A stretch of DNA of 64,000 bases, from positions 62,001-126,000 of the forward strand of contig NZ_VLKR01000012.1 in the NCBI RefSeq assembly GCF_007830445.1, written 5' to 3'. The number at the start of each line of letters is the position of its first letter. Positions within the stretch are counted from its first letter, which is position 1. The notes under the pieces were generated by a model. It saw only the letters and a list, made by a program, of their open reading frames with translations. It made no database searches and was not told the DNA's origin. Of this stretch, positions 55,040 to 64,000 are shown piece after piece. The translations under genes and the position numbers were made by a program. The DNA is from Sphingobacterium siyangense. GTDB lineage: Bacteria; Bacteroidota; Bacteroidia; Sphingobacteriales; Sphingobacteriaceae.

Positions 55040-56416
55040 ATGTTGGGAAATTTTAAAACATTTAAACCGTATTACAAAAGTACGATGGTATTGGCGGGGC
55101 CCGTGGTGATCTCACAATTGGGACATACACTGGTGCATACCGCAGATAGTGTGATTGTTGGACATTTTGCAGGAACCATTCCATTGGCCGCAGTTTCGTT
55201 GGTACATGCTGTTTTTATGGTTGTTATGGTCATCGGGTTGGGAATTGCTTATGGCATCACGCCGTTGATTGCACAGGAGAATGGCCGTGATAATAAAAAA
55301 GAATGTGCCATATTGTTGTCCAATAGCTTTTGGTTAAATATTCTCGCAGGACTCTTGTTGTTCGCTTTAGTTTACTTTGGTTCGATGTTGGCTATCGATC
55401 ACCTCAACCAAGATCCGGCTGTGGTGAAGGAGGCAAAGCCTTATTTACTTATTCTGAGTTTATCGATGCTTCCGTTGATGGTATTTAGCACATTTAAACA
55501 ATTTGCCGAAGGCCTTGGCTTTACAAAGCAAGCCATGAATGTAACTATTTGGGGAAATGTACTGAACATTATTTTGGCGATCATCTTTGTCAAAGGGATG
55601 TTTGGCATTAGCCCTATGGGGGTGAAGGGAGTCGGATACAGTACATTGATCGACCGTGTGTTAATGATGTCTGTGATGATGACCTATGTATTGCGATCGC
55701 AGAAATTTAAAGGATATATTCAATATTTTAAGGTGACATTGGTAGATCGGCAACGATTGCTTAAGATCGTGCGCATCGGGGCACCCGTGGCTATGCAATA
55801 TGTATTTGAAATTGGGGCTTTTGCAGGGGCTTCCCTATTAGCCGGTACGATAAGTGCTACAGCGCAAGCTTCTCATCAAGTAGCCATCCAGCTGGCCGCG
55901 ATGACGTATATGATGGCGAGTGGTATCGCTGCTGCTGCAACAATCAAGGTGGGGAATAGTTATGGTAATAGAAACCTTTTTCGCCTCGAACGATTTGCCA
56001 TCACTTCGTATCAATTGGTGTTGATCTTTATGGTGATTACAGCGTCTTTGTTCGCGTTGTTGAATAATTATTTACCTTATATCTTTACCTCAGATCATGC
56101 TGTGGTGATTATTGCTTCCCAGCTGTTGATTATTGCGGGACTTTTCCAATTGTTTGATGGTACGCAAGTTGTCGGTCTGGGGGTGTTACGTGGTATGGGG
56201 GATGTGAATATTCCAACCCTTATCACATTTATTGCTTATTGGATTATAGGGCTACCAAGTGGCTACCTCATGGGAGTGGTATTTAACTGGGGTATCAAGG
56301 GGATTTGGTATGGGCTGACATTAGGCTTGTTAACCTCTTCGCTTTTACTTTATCTGCGGTTTCAATTGGTGATCAAGAAGAAGAAAATACAATTCGAACA
56401 AAGTATGTTTAAGTAA
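55040..56416 (+). CDS. MATE-family efflux transporter
   Basis: Inner-membrane exporter of 458 aa using a Na+ or H+ gradient. Seen: 12 predicted membrane helices; N-terminal MATE lobe with MVLAGPVVISQLGHTLVHTADSVIVG, FKQFAEGLGFTKQAMN; second lobe with KIVRIGAPVAMQYVFEIGAFAGASLLAG and IAAAATIKVGNSYGNRN. The NorM-like features suggest export of cationic drugs or metabolites, not further defined. It stands alone and converges with the E2 gene. Confidence 0.92.
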   Translation: MLGNFKTFKPYYKSTMVLAGPVVISQLGHTLVHTADSVIVGHFAGTIPLAAVSLVHAVFMVVMVIGLGIAYGITPLIAQENGRDNKKECAILLSNSFWLNILAGLLLFALVYFGSMLAIDHLNQDPAVVKEAKPYLLILSLSMLPLMVFSTFKQFAEGLGFTKQAMNVTIWGNVLNIILAIIFVKGMFGISPMGVKGVGYSTLIDRVLMMSVMMTYVLRSQKFKGYIQYFKVTLVDRQRLLKIVRIGAPVAMQYVFEIGAFAGASLLAGTISATAQASHQVAIQLAAMTYMMASGIAAAATIKVGNSYGNRNLFRLERFAITSYQLVLIFMVITASLFALLNNYLPYIFTSDHAVVIIASQLLIIAGLFQLFDGTQVVGLGVLRGMGDVNIPTLITFIAYWIIGLPSGYLMGVVFNWGIKGIWYGLTLGLLTSSLLLYLRFQLVIKKKKIQFEQSMFK

Positions 56417-56437
56417 CAAAAAATATATTTTAAATAA

Positions 56438-56475
56438 TAAAAATGCCCCAAATAAGTGTCTAACTTTTTGGGGCA
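56438..56475 (-). terminator. Terminator of the E2 gene with an IS-end-like loop
   Basis: A 9-bp stem TGCCCCAAA / TTTGGGGCA (56444-56452 and 56467-56475) has a 14-base loop. On the minus strand TTTTTATT follows. The hairpin contains AAGTGTCTAACTTTTTGG (56454-56471), the complement of the 18-mer at 51883-51900. Confidence 0.75.
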
Positions 56476-56515
56476 TGTCTATTTAAGAGCCTTTTTTATT
56501 TATCAATTTTGATGG

Positions 56516-57865
56516 CTAGATTACTCTATTGCTATCCCAATTTTCCAGGTAGTCCGCCACCCGTTTTAAGAAGGTACCTCCGAGGGCACCATCGATTGCA
56601 CGGTGGTCATAAGAAAGTGAAAGATACATCATATGTCTAATACCAATCATATCACCATACTCTGTTTCTATGACTGCTGGTTTTTTCGTAATTGTACCTA
56701 CAGCCAAGATTGCAGCTTGCGGTTGGTTAATGATAGGAGTTCCCATAATATTGCCAAAAGCGCCGATATTGGTGAATGTAAATGTGCCATCTTGTGTGTC
56801 GTCAGGTTTTAATTTATTTGCCCGTGACCGTTGTGCGAGGTCGTTGACACTTTTACTCAAACCTACTAAGCTTAATTGATCTGCATTTTTGATAACAGGA
56901 ACGATGAGATTGCCATTAGGCAATGCTGCCGCCATACCAATATTGATGTTTTTCTTCTTGATGATATTGTAACCGTCGATCGAGATATTGACCAATGGAA
57001 AATCTTTGAGCGCCTTGCTAATCGCCTCGATAAACAAAGGGGTGAACGTAATGTTTTCTCCCTCGCGTTTTTTATAGGCATCTTTAACTTTATTGCGCCA
57101 CAAAACTAAATTGGTTACATCTGCCTCAACAAAAGAACATACATGGGGAGAGGTTTGTACACTTTTGACCATATGGTCTGCAATCAACCTTCGCATGCGG
57201 TCCATTTCAATGATTTCATCACTGCCATTGGCAACAGTGTGAACATGCGATGGAGCGGTAGAGATTATTTTCGGAGATTCTGTAGCCGTGTTCGTGTGCT
57301 CTGCCGGAATAGACTTTGGTGTTTTTGCCGATGAATCTCGATGTGTTACATAGTTTAAAATATCTTCCTTTGTCACTCTTCCCTCTGCTCCAGTACCCTG
57401 GATACGGTCAAGTTCATCTTGGGACAATCCTTCGTGACGTGCGATATTCTTTACTAAAGGTGAATAGAAACGAAGGGTATTCTCGTAGGGAGAAGACGAA
57501 ATTTCAGCCGCTACATTTGGCAGCTGGTCTACACCAGGGATATTCAACTCTATGATCTCTTCGGGAGCTGTCGCTGAAGGAGCTGTATTTTCTTGTGCTT
57601 GAATCGCAGGTTCTTCATTTTCGCCCTCAATTTCTATAATTGCAACGACTTCACCAACTTGGACAGTCTGGTCTACGGTATAGCAATGCTCTTTTAAAAC
57701 ACCTTTTACAGGGGAAGGTACCTCTGAATCAACTTTGTCCGTTGCGATTTCCAATAAAGTGTCATCTTCATCAATCAGGTCACCAGGTTGTTTTAACCAT
57801 TTTGTGATTGTTGCCTCGGATACACTTTCTCCCATTTTTGGGAGCAAGAGTTTATATAAAGCCAT
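56516..57865 (-). CDS. 2-oxo acid dehydrogenase E2 component (dihydrolipoamide acyltransferase)
   Basis: 449-aa cytoplasmic core protein of a 2-oxoacid dehydrogenase complex, transferring acyl groups from lipoate to CoA. Seen: lipoyl domain (about 3-78) with lipoylated Lys44 in EIATDKVDSEVP; a Pro/Ala/Glu linker; peripheral-subunit-binding domain (about 130-168) with YSPLVKNIARHEGLSQDELDRI and GAEGRVTKEDIL; catalytic domain with MAAALPNGNLIVPVI and DHRAIDGA (His421, Asp425). The start MALYKLLLPKMGES at 57865 is preferred over 57877. One lipoyl domain and this sequence style fit a branched-chain or 2-oxoglutarate E2; E1 and E3 are not adjacent, so the type is open. Confidence 0.93.
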   Translation of the reverse strand: MALYKLLLPKMGESVSEATITKWLKQPGDLIDEDDTLLEIATDKVDSEVPSPVKGVLKEHCYTVDQTVQVGEVVAIIEIEGENEEPAIQAQENTAPSATAPEEIIELNIPGVDQLPNVAAEISSSPYENTLRFYSPLVKNIARHEGLSQDELDRIQGTGAEGRVTKEDILNYVTHRDSSAKTPKSIPAEHTNTATESPKIISTAPSHVHTVANGSDEIIEMDRMRRLIADHMVKSVQTSPHVCSFVEADVTNLVLWRNKVKDAYKKREGENITFTPLFIEAISKALKDFPLVNISIDGYNIIKKKNINIGMAAALPNGNLIVPVIKNADQLSLVGLSKSVNDLAQRSRANKLKPDDTQDGTFTFTNIGAFGNIMGTPIINQPQAAILAVGTITKKPAVIETEYGDMIGIRHMMYLSLSYDHRAIDGALGGTFLKRVADYLENWDSNRVI

Positions 57866-57977
57866 ATTTTTTAGCAATCTCGTTATAGAAAAACGAAGTT
57901 AAATAAATTGTGGTTTACTTTCAACAATTTAAAATATTATTCCTTAAATAACGTATTCTTTGAAATATTATTTTACT

Positions 57978-59237
57978 TTATTGTGTGTCTTGTTCTTTTT
58001 CTTTTACCAGCAACTTCCACAAAAGTAATAAAGCATTCATACGGGTACGTTCGATGTTGATCAGTCTTTCGTTATTAAACTGAAACTTCTTGGTTAAAAC
58101 TTCTTTTTTTCCCGCAACAGCTACCCAGATAGTGCCAACTGGTTTCTCAACTGTTCCACCACCTGGCCCCGCTATCCCAGTTGTCGCAATAGCATAATCC
58201 GACGAAAATGCCTTTTTTGAACCGGAAGCCATTTCGATAGCAGTCTGCTCACTTACTGCGCCATATTGGATCAGTGTTGCTTCTTTGACGTTCAACAATT
58301 GTTGTTTTAAAGCGTTGGAGTAGGGGATAGTACCACCAAGGAATATAACGCTGCTTCCTGCTACTGCGGTTATTGAAGCGGCAAGGCTACCACCTGTACA
58401 GCTTTCTGCGGTAGTCAATGTAGCACCTCGGCGGCTAAGCTCTTTAATTAAATAAGGTTCGATGCTGGTATCATAATCTGCAATGACATATTGTTGTAAA
58501 CGATGGAGTAGCTTTGTTTTAAAAAGGGCAACCTGGAGCATAATGTCAGATTTATTCCTGCTTTTACCAGAGAGTCTCAATCGGATAAAGGCCAAGGTTG
58601 GTAGATAGGCCAATTTTATGCTTGAAGGAAGTTCTGATTCGATATCCTTTATTTCTTCTGCCAAATAGGATTCTCCGATTCCGCCGACCAAAATTGTCTC
58701 ATGACAGATAAATAAGTCAGGATCCTGTTTGGCTAATAAAGGCAGCACATGTTTTTCCATCAGAAATTTCATCTCAAATGGCACTCCAGGCATAAAAATA
58801 AACTTCTTTTGGTTCTGGTGTACCAGCATGCCGGGTGCAGTGCCATAGTCGTTAAATAGGACTTCACAATTTGCCAAAACATCGGCCTGCTGCAGATTGA
58901 TGTCGAGCATTTTTAGATTGCGTGATTCAAATATGTTGGTCACGTGCCGAAGTACATGCTCATCCCGTATCAAGGTGGTTCCAAAATACGCTGCGGCGGT
59001 TTTTTTTGTTACATCATCTTTCGTCGGGCCCAGACCTCCGGTGATTAAAATAAGATCTGCCCGAACTGAGGCCTCCTTCAATGTCGTTGAAATAGCCTCT
59101 TCAGTATCAGGGATCGATGTCATTTGAACGATATCGACTTCGAATTGGAGCAGTTGCTTGGCAATCCAGCCTGAATTGGTATCAATGATCTGCCCGATGA
59201 GGATCTCATCGCCTATGGTAATAATCTCTGCTTTCAT
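57978..59237 (-). CDS. cinA: CinA-family nicotinamide-nucleotide amidohydrolase
   Basis: 419-aa two-domain protein that recycles NMN produced by DNA ligase. Seen: N-terminal MoCF/CinA domain (about 1-170) with ITIGDEILIGQIIDTNS, ITGGLGPTKDDVTKK and MPGVPFEMKFLM; C-terminal deamidase domain (about 255-410) with TTAESCTGGSLAASI (catalytic Ser) and ATTGIAGPGGGTVEKPVGTIWVAV. Full family length. It lies 112 bases upstream of the E2 gene on the same strand with no clear terminator, so they may be co-transcribed. Confidence 0.95.
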   Translation of the reverse strand: MKAEIITIGDEILIGQIIDTNSGWIAKQLLQFEVDIVQMTSIPDTEEAISTTLKEASVRADLILITGGLGPTKDDVTKKTAAAYFGTTLIRDEHVLRHVTNIFESRNLKMLDINLQQADVLANCEVLFNDYGTAPGMLVHQNQKKFIFMPGVPFEMKFLMEKHVLPLLAKQDPDLFICHETILVGGIGESYLAEEIKDIESELPSSIKLAYLPTLAFIRLRLSGKSRNKSDIMLQVALFKTKLLHRLQQYVIADYDTSIEPYLIKELSRRGATLTTAESCTGGSLAASITAVAGSSVIFLGGTIPYSNALKQQLLNVKEATLIQYGAVSEQTAIEMASGSKKAFSSDYAIATTGIAGPGGGTVEKPVGTIWVAVAGKKEVLTKKFQFNNERLINIERTRMNALLLLWKLLVKEKEQDTQ

Positions 59238-59504
59238 CTTTAAAATAATTATGAAAATAATTATGAAACCACCTCCCTACTTTGAAAAATACATCTGCGG
59301 GGTATAGTGTTGGATTTTCTCAATCTTTTGGTGTTAAAATGTCCATGCGCTAGCGCCTAAAAAATGAAAATTCAATACCAGAAGATTCAGGATATAAACT
59401 TACATAAAATTGCGGCTCAACGAAATGTTAAAAATGTATTTGATGGAAGAAGTTTTTTGAAAAGAAGCTGATGGTTCTGCTGACCAATACAAGTACGGCA
59501 TTTC

Positions 59505-59535
59505 AAAAAAAAGCAGTTATTTTAAAAATAACTGC
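59505..59535 (-). terminator. Terminator overlapping the lptD stop codon
   Basis: An 11-bp stem GCAGTTATTTT / AAAATAACTGC (59513-59523 and 59525-59535) includes the last codons and the TAA of lptD. On the minus strand it is followed by eight T. The hairpin loop is nominally a single base, so the pairing near the tip must open. Confidence 0.7.
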
Positions 59536-62212
59536 CTCCTGAACTGGCTCTTTTTGTGAGCTTAAGATCTTGTAAGATCGATGCCTTTGCACGTATGGTG
59601 ACGTTATAGCTTCGGAACCGGCCGAAAGGCATCCAGCCAAATGACATATCCCAACAATGCAGATCCCGATAGATATTGAAAGAGGTCATGACCACTTCCT
59701 TCTGTTTGAAATCGTATCCCGATTGAAAGGTGACTTTCCATTTTGGTGTAACACTGAAGTCGCCATGTAAATTCAATGTGCTTGTGATTTGACTTTCCAT
59801 TCTCCGCGTACTGGAGTTGAACGATTTTGCCATATTGAAACTGAACGATGCCGCAAGATTCCATGGGATATTAAAGTCCACAAATGCATTTGGATCTGAG
59901 CTGATTCGAGCCAAGGCCTGTGCTTGCTCAGGAGTCATACCTGCTCCAGACATTTCTTTTCTTAAAGAATCAATATTGTTATTACGTGATTTCGCAGCTT
60001 TAGGATTCAGACTATAGTCAAAGGAAAGACCAAAGTTTGTCAGACGAGCAAGGCTACCGTCTTTAATGGCATAGCGATTGACGCGGACACCATTTTCATT
60101 GACCGAATAGGGATCAAATGTACCGTTGAAGTTTACATTCATCTTTTGGTCGAAAAAAGCTGTACGGCCAGAGAAAGTAATTGGGGACAACTTTAGCGAG
60201 TCGGCAACAAAGTTGTAATTTCCGCTGAACGTCAGACCTTGAAGAATAGGGATTTTCTTCATACCGCCATCTGTGGTATCGGATTTGCTTTTGACTTTTG
60301 CTTCGATGTTATTGTCAATGGAAAAGCCTATCCCTGCAGATTTTCCTGCAGAAGGAGATCCGTAGACACCCTGACTAAAGATTGAGTATACATTTCTGTT
60401 CCCATATTGATCGTTATAATGCTGATAGAAACCATATCTTGGATCCGAAAAATCGGGTCTATAGTTCAGGTTGATCGACGGTGTAACGACGTGTCTGATC
60501 TGCTTAAGGTTACCTATTTTAGGGAAATAATTACCATAAACCTTGGTCGAAAGTCCGGTCGAAACAGAGTAATCGTATGCACGATTGAATCCCTGAACGG
60601 TATCGATACGTTGTTTATAACCTGCGGCGGTATTGTCGATGCTTTGTCTTGTACTTTGTAAATACCAACGCTCGGTATAGTTTACACTGGTGTTGAACTG
60701 AAAATATTTAAAAGCATTGAGTGATAAACTGATTGGAATATTGTGTTGGAAACCATTTTGGAATTTTTTGAAGCCTCCTGGTTTAAATAACAATGTATCA
60801 ATGGTGCTTACCGAGTTTTGTGCTTGGAAACTATAACCGACATTGATGCGTTGATACCATTTTTGTTCACCGACACGGTCTTTACTGTCAAATGGATTGA
60901 AAGAGGATACGTTTAAGCTGATATTTGGTAAACTCATCTGTATACTGCGCGTAGCCATATCCTGATTATGCGTTAAGCTGGCCGTGAGGTTTACCTTGCC
61001 ATCGGCAAATACTTTTCCATAACTGATGGACGAGCCCATCCGGTTACGTGCAAGGTTTTCATAGGTGTTTTGTGTACTTCCGGTTCCGGTATTTTGAAAG
61101 AAAGAACTTGTACCAAAGTTAACACTTGCAGAGAAAGATGTTCCTGGATTGGCTTCCTGGCGTTGAGTATGATTCCAAGTGACATTAAAATCCTTATTGG
61201 AGCCATAATTAGATGTTCCTTCAATACCCGTTTTGGTATTAGCATAACGGATATTAAAACCACCGTTAAATTTATAGTTGACGGTATAGCGCGTATTGAT
61301 GGACGCTTCCCATGAACCTTTAGAATACAAGGAACCTCTAATCTCACTGTCCCAGTAATCGTTGAAGGCCAAATACCAACCGATATCCCGCATCGAGAAT
61401 CCTCTGGTATAATCTTCCCCAAAAGAAGGGAAGAGAAATCCAGAAGCTCTTTTATCTGGCTTTGGGAAAAACGCAAATGGAAATGCCACCGGCATAGGTA
61501 CACCCATCACCACAAGGTAAGCCGGACCGGAAATAATCTGATTTTTAGTGACAATTCCTTTGGTGATATGAATGCCAAAATGGGTATGCGGATAGGGTAG
61601 ATTACAGGTACTATATAATCCCTTGTATATCGACATTTCGTCGTAGATATTCTTTCGCACAATATTGGCCTGGATAAATCCACCATCAACTTCGGTCATA
61701 ATACCGTAGGTGTTTCCCTCTTGTTTTTCGTAATCGTAATAAAGTGAGTCTACCGTTTTCGGTGATTCACCATTTCCCATGATGACGATAGGACGCCCTA
61801 CATATTTACCAGTTTTGTCATAGATTCCAGAAGCAAAAATCTTTTTCTTGTTTCGGTCAAGACGGATATAATCGGCAGAAAGTTCAAAATCTTGATATTT
61901 TACCTTTGCTCCGCGATAAAGGTGACTTATATTCTTGGCAACTTCAGATTTCTGCGAGTCAACCGCAATAATACTCACTTCAGCCTGCAAACCACTTCCT
62001 TTTTTCTTGGTCGTATCGCTTACAGATTTGGTCGTATCTGCAGTTTTGGATTTACTTGTATCTTGCGATTTATTGGTCGCCGAAATAGGATCTTTACCTT
62101 GAAGTCCGTTCTGTTTTAAAGGAATATTACTTTGAGCAAAGCTAGAATTGCCCATTGCAAGAATGATAAATAGTGTTAAAATGTTGATTAACGACTTCAA
62201 AATTAAAGACAA
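59522..62212 (-). CDS. lptD: LPS-assembly protein LptD-like outer-membrane protein
   Basis: 896-aa outer-membrane barrel that inserts LPS into the outer leaflet. Seen: signal peptide ending NSSFAQ; a Ser/Thr/Lys-rich linker; an OstA-like jelly roll (about 80-200) with YRGAKVKYQDFELSADYIRLDR and FASGIYDKTGKYVGRP; then the barrel (about 230-896) with FPFAFFPKPDKRASGFLFPSFGEDY. No ATG is in frame before the signal peptide; TTG at 62212 or TTG at 62200 must serve, and a stop lies just upstream. A -7 box TAATTTTG is at 62257-62250 on the minus strand. It is divergent from the amidase gene. Confidence 0.9.
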   Translation of the reverse strand: MSLILKSLINILTLFIILAMGNSSFAQSNIPLKQNGLQGKDPISATNKSQDTSKSKTADTTKSVSDTTKKKGSGLQAEVSIIAVDSQKSEVAKNISHLYRGAKVKYQDFELSADYIRLDRNKKKIFASGIYDKTGKYVGRPIVIMGNGESPKTVDSLYYDYEKQEGNTYGIMTEVDGGFIQANIVRKNIYDEMSIYKGLYSTCNLPYPHTHFGIHITKGIVTKNQIISGPAYLVVMGVPMPVAFPFAFFPKPDKRASGFLFPSFGEDYTRGFSMRDIGWYLAFNDYWDSEIRGSLYSKGSWEASINTRYTVNYKFNGGFNIRYANTKTGIEGTSNYGSNKDFNVTWNHTQRQEANPGTSFSASVNFGTSSFFQNTGTGSTQNTYENLARNRMGSSISYGKVFADGKVNLTASLTHNQDMATRSIQMSLPNISLNVSSFNPFDSKDRVGEQKWYQRINVGYSFQAQNSVSTIDTLLFKPGGFKKFQNGFQHNIPISLSLNAFKYFQFNTSVNYTERWYLQSTRQSIDNTAAGYKQRIDTVQGFNRAYDYSVSTGLSTKVYGNYFPKIGNLKQIRHVVTPSINLNYRPDFSDPRYGFYQHYNDQYGNRNVYSIFSQGVYGSPSAGKSAGIGFSIDNNIEAKVKSKSDTTDGGMKKIPILQGLTFSGNYNFVADSLKLSPITFSGRTAFFDQKMNVNFNGTFDPYSVNENGVRVNRYAIKDGSLARLTNFGLSFDYSLNPKAAKSRNNNIDSLRKEMSGAGMTPEQAQALARISSDPNAFVDFNIPWNLAASFSFNMAKSFNSSTRRMESQITSTLNLHGDFSVTPKWKVTFQSGYDFKQKEVVMTSFNIYRDLHCWDMSFGWMPFGRFRSYNVTIRAKASILQDLKLTKRASSGGSYF

Positions 62213-62356
62213 ATGTTATTTTTGTGAAATAATGTTAAACTTCGAGAGACAAAATTAGTCAAAAAAGCAATAGAAAATATGTTAAATATCGTTATCTATT
62301 AAAGAAATAATATAGACTCATTTTGATTCGTTTATAGTAGAGCAAATAATTATTCA

Positions 62357-63157
62357 ATGAAATCAGATTTAAGAATTAGAAAATGGTGTAGCGTTGTGTT
62401 TGCTACTTTGGGATTTTTTTTATTGAATTCTTTCAAATTAAACAATGGGCAGGTAGAGCCTCCGGACTACCAAATAAGAACGATTGTAATTGATGCTGGC
62501 CATGGTGGTAAAGATACCGGAGCGCAAGGAAGACGGTCTTTGGAAAAAAATGTAGCATTGGAGGTGGCGTTAAAATTGGGGAAACAGATTCAGAAAGATA
62601 TTCCAGGTATTAAGATCATCTATACGAGAACAACGGATGAATTTGTGGAGCTTTATAAACGTATCCGTTTGGCGAATGCCAATAAAGCCGATCTATTTAT
62701 TTCGATACACTGTAATTCCAGCGGTGCCAGTGCGCATGGTACCGAAACTTTGGTCTCTGGTTCGCATCGTTTGGGACAGCAGGATGCAGCCGTTCGTGAA
62801 AATGCTTCCTTATTACTGGAATCAAACTATAAAGAGAATTATCAGGGATTTGATCCAAAAGACCCTGAAAGTGCCATCATCTTCTCCTTGATGAAAAACC
62901 GATTCCGTGAAAAAAGTATTCGTCTGGCGCAGATGATCGAAGGTGAGTATGTGAAAGCAGGCCGATATAGCAGAGGCTTCTGGGAGAAAGGATTAGCTGT
63001 GCTGGCGGAAGCAGGTATGCCTGCCGTGCTTACAGAAATTGGCTTTATTAGTAATAGAGAAGAAGAGAGCTATCTCCTGTCTGATGAAGGGCAACAGGAG
63101 GTTGTTGATAATTTGGTTTCGGCTCTGAAAATTTATAAAAATTCTGTAGAACGCTAA
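62357..63157 (+). CDS. N-acetylmuramoyl-L-alanine amidase (Amidase_3)
   Basis: Periplasmic zinc amidase of 266 aa that cuts the amide between MurNAc and L-Ala in peptidoglycan, AmiC-like. Seen: N-terminal hydrophobic signal segment (CSVVFATLGFFLLNSF); VIDAGHGGKDTGAQG with the first zinc His; RSLEKNVALEVAL with the Glu ligand; SIHCNSS with the second His; catalytic Glu in AVLTEIGFISN. It is followed after 61 bases by an MlaD-type gene on the same strand. Confidence 0.94.
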   Translation: MKSDLRIRKWCSVVFATLGFFLLNSFKLNNGQVEPPDYQIRTIVIDAGHGGKDTGAQGRRSLEKNVALEVALKLGKQIQKDIPGIKIIYTRTTDEFVELYKRIRLANANKADLFISIHCNSSGASAHGTETLVSGSHRLGQQDAAVRENASLLLESNYKENYQGFDPKDPESAIIFSLMKNRFREKSIRLAQMIEGEYVKAGRYSRGFWEKGLAVLAEAGMPAVLTEIGFISNREEESYLLSDEGQQEVVDNLVSALKIYKNSVER

Positions 63158-63218
63158 ACAGATTTGCTTTTATGCTGTTTTAAACTTAAATTAATGATCA
63201 TTACTAAATAGGTTATTT

Positions 63219-64000
63219 GTGAAAATTTCAAACGAGACAAAAGTCGGCATATTAGCAACAGTTGCAATAGTTTTATTATTTATTGGATATAGCTTTCTAA
63301 AAGGAAATGATGTTTTTAGCAGCGATAATACTTTTTACACGACCTATACGACTGTAGATGGCCTAACTCCATCCAAGCCTGTCCTGGTCAATGGCTATCA
63401 GATTGGACGTGTTTCAAAAATGATTTTACAGGCAGATGGGAAGATCAAAACCGAGTTTAAGATCCATTCTCATTACGATATACCAAAAAATACAGTAGCG
63501 AGAATTTCAAGTACAGATTTGTTGGGAAGTAAGGCTATTGTTTTCGAAATGGGCAACAGTAAGGAATTGGCAAAGGATGGCGATTTTTTAACTTCAGGTG
63601 TTCAACCGAATATTATGGATAAGGTTGAACCCATTCAAAAACGGATCGAAACAATTACCATTAAACTGGATTCAACGTTATCGGTTGTCAATACTGTCTT
63701 AGACAAACAGTTTCAGGACGACTTTAAAAGAAGTATTCATAGTATTTCCACTTCTTTAAAAAATGTGGAAGGCATCACCAAAGATGTCGAAGGTCTAGTG
63801 GGGGATGAAAAGGGAAGACTGAATAGAATCATGGCTAATCTGGAATCTATCACTTCCAATTTTTCACAAAATGGTGAGAAAATCAATGCGATTATGTCTA
63901 ATCTGAATAATATTACCGATAAGGCGGCCCGATTGGATTTTGAACATACCATGAACAAAGTAAATGCTGCAGTGAATGATTTTCAGGAGATCACAGGAAA
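63219..64000 (+). CDS. MlaD/MCE-domain protein, 3' end beyond the window
   Basis: First 260 codons of an inner-membrane-anchored phospholipid transport subunit. Seen: start GTG at 63219 (no ATG in frame), one membrane helix (about 8-24, VGILATVAIVLLFIGYSFL), an MCE domain (about 38-115) with YTTVDGLTPSKPVLVNGYQIGRV and ARISSTDLLGSKAIVFEMG, then a long helical, coiled-coil region with repeats such as IMANLESITSNF and IMSNLNNITDKA. The frame stays open to the window edge. It follows the amidase, as is common in Bacteroidota; MlaE and MlaF genes are not visible. Confidence 0.9.
   Translation, partial: MKISNETKVGILATVAIVLLFIGYSFLKGNDVFSSDNTFYTTYTTVDGLTPSKPVLVNGYQIGRVSKMILQADGKIKTEFKIHSHYDIPKNTVARISSTDLLGSKAIVFEMGNSKELAKDGDFLTSGVQPNIMDKVEPIQKRIETITIKLDSTLSVVNTVLDKQFQDDFKRSIHSISTSLKNVEGITKDVEGLVGDEKGRLNRIMANLESITSNFSQNGEKINAIMSNLNNITDKAARLDFEHTMNKVNAAVNDFQEITG

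Noticed and set aside
1..64000. CRISPR arrays, tRNA or rRNA genes, prophage or an intact insertion sequence
   Set aside because: I looked for regular spaced repeats, cloverleaf-type sequences, integrase or transposase proteins and phage structural genes and saw none. Only short IS-end-like and REP-like fragments are present.

Overview
The window looks like a chromosome segment of a Bacteroidota bacterium, most likely the Sphingobacteriaceae (Sphingobacterium or a near relative). The reasons are four SusC/SusD pairs, several other TonB-dependent or CarboxypepD_reg-type outer-membrane barrels, promoters of the Bacteroidota form TAnnTTTG, signal peptides and lipoproteins typical of the phylum, and an AT-rich base composition. 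I saw no rRNA, tRNA, CRISPR array, prophage or intact insertion sequence.

Left part (1-31 kb): a collection of uptake modules. At 208-7510 a metzincin-type lipoprotein protease is followed closely by SusC and SusD, which suggests peptide rather than glycan uptake. A lone LytTR response regulator follows. A second SusCD pair (8540-13171) has two related palindromes flanking its -7 box. On the minus strand come a siderophore-type TonB receptor with a PepSY membrane protein broken by a one-base frameshift (13511-17023), a TPR protein, a third SusCD pair (18725-23590) and a large CarboxypepD_reg/OMP barrel (24680-27367). A GDPD and a zinc-ribbon membrane protein lie between them on the plus strand.

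Middle (27.6-47.9 kb): a sialoglycan utilization locus. It holds a Cys-type sulfatase, a decayed GH27 gene, a FadR-type GntR regulator, SusC, SusD, N-acetylneuraminate lyase, a periplasmic Kelch-type sialate mutarotase, an MFS carrier, a two-domain sialate O-acetylesterase, an AGE-type ManNAc/GlcNAc epimerase, a GH20 hexosaminidase, a GH33 sialidase and a GH16 lipoprotein. The inferred flow is as follows. Sulfate and O-acetyl caps are removed, sialidase frees Neu5Ac, SusCD and the MFS carrier import glycan and Neu5Ac, the lyase makes ManNAc plus pyruvate, and the epimerase makes GlcNAc. A GlcNAc kinase and NagA/NagB must be encoded elsewhere. A 13-bp palindromic motif, TATGTAWTACATA, occurs once perfectly and twice with one mismatch: in the sulfatase/GH27 divergent region, over the regulator's start codon, and just after the SusC -7 box. 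It is a strong candidate for the regulator's operator.

Right part (48-64 kb): mostly housekeeping genes. There is a PadR-HAAS-serine hydrolase operon, two small conserved-looking proteins, Tex, TatA, a MATE exporter, a 2-oxoacid dehydrogenase E2, CinA, LptD, an N-acetylmuramoyl-L-alanine amidase and an MlaD-type protein cut by the window edge. Clear hairpin terminators separate most of these units. Two hairpin elements share an 18-base string that resembles an IS3/IS150-type end.
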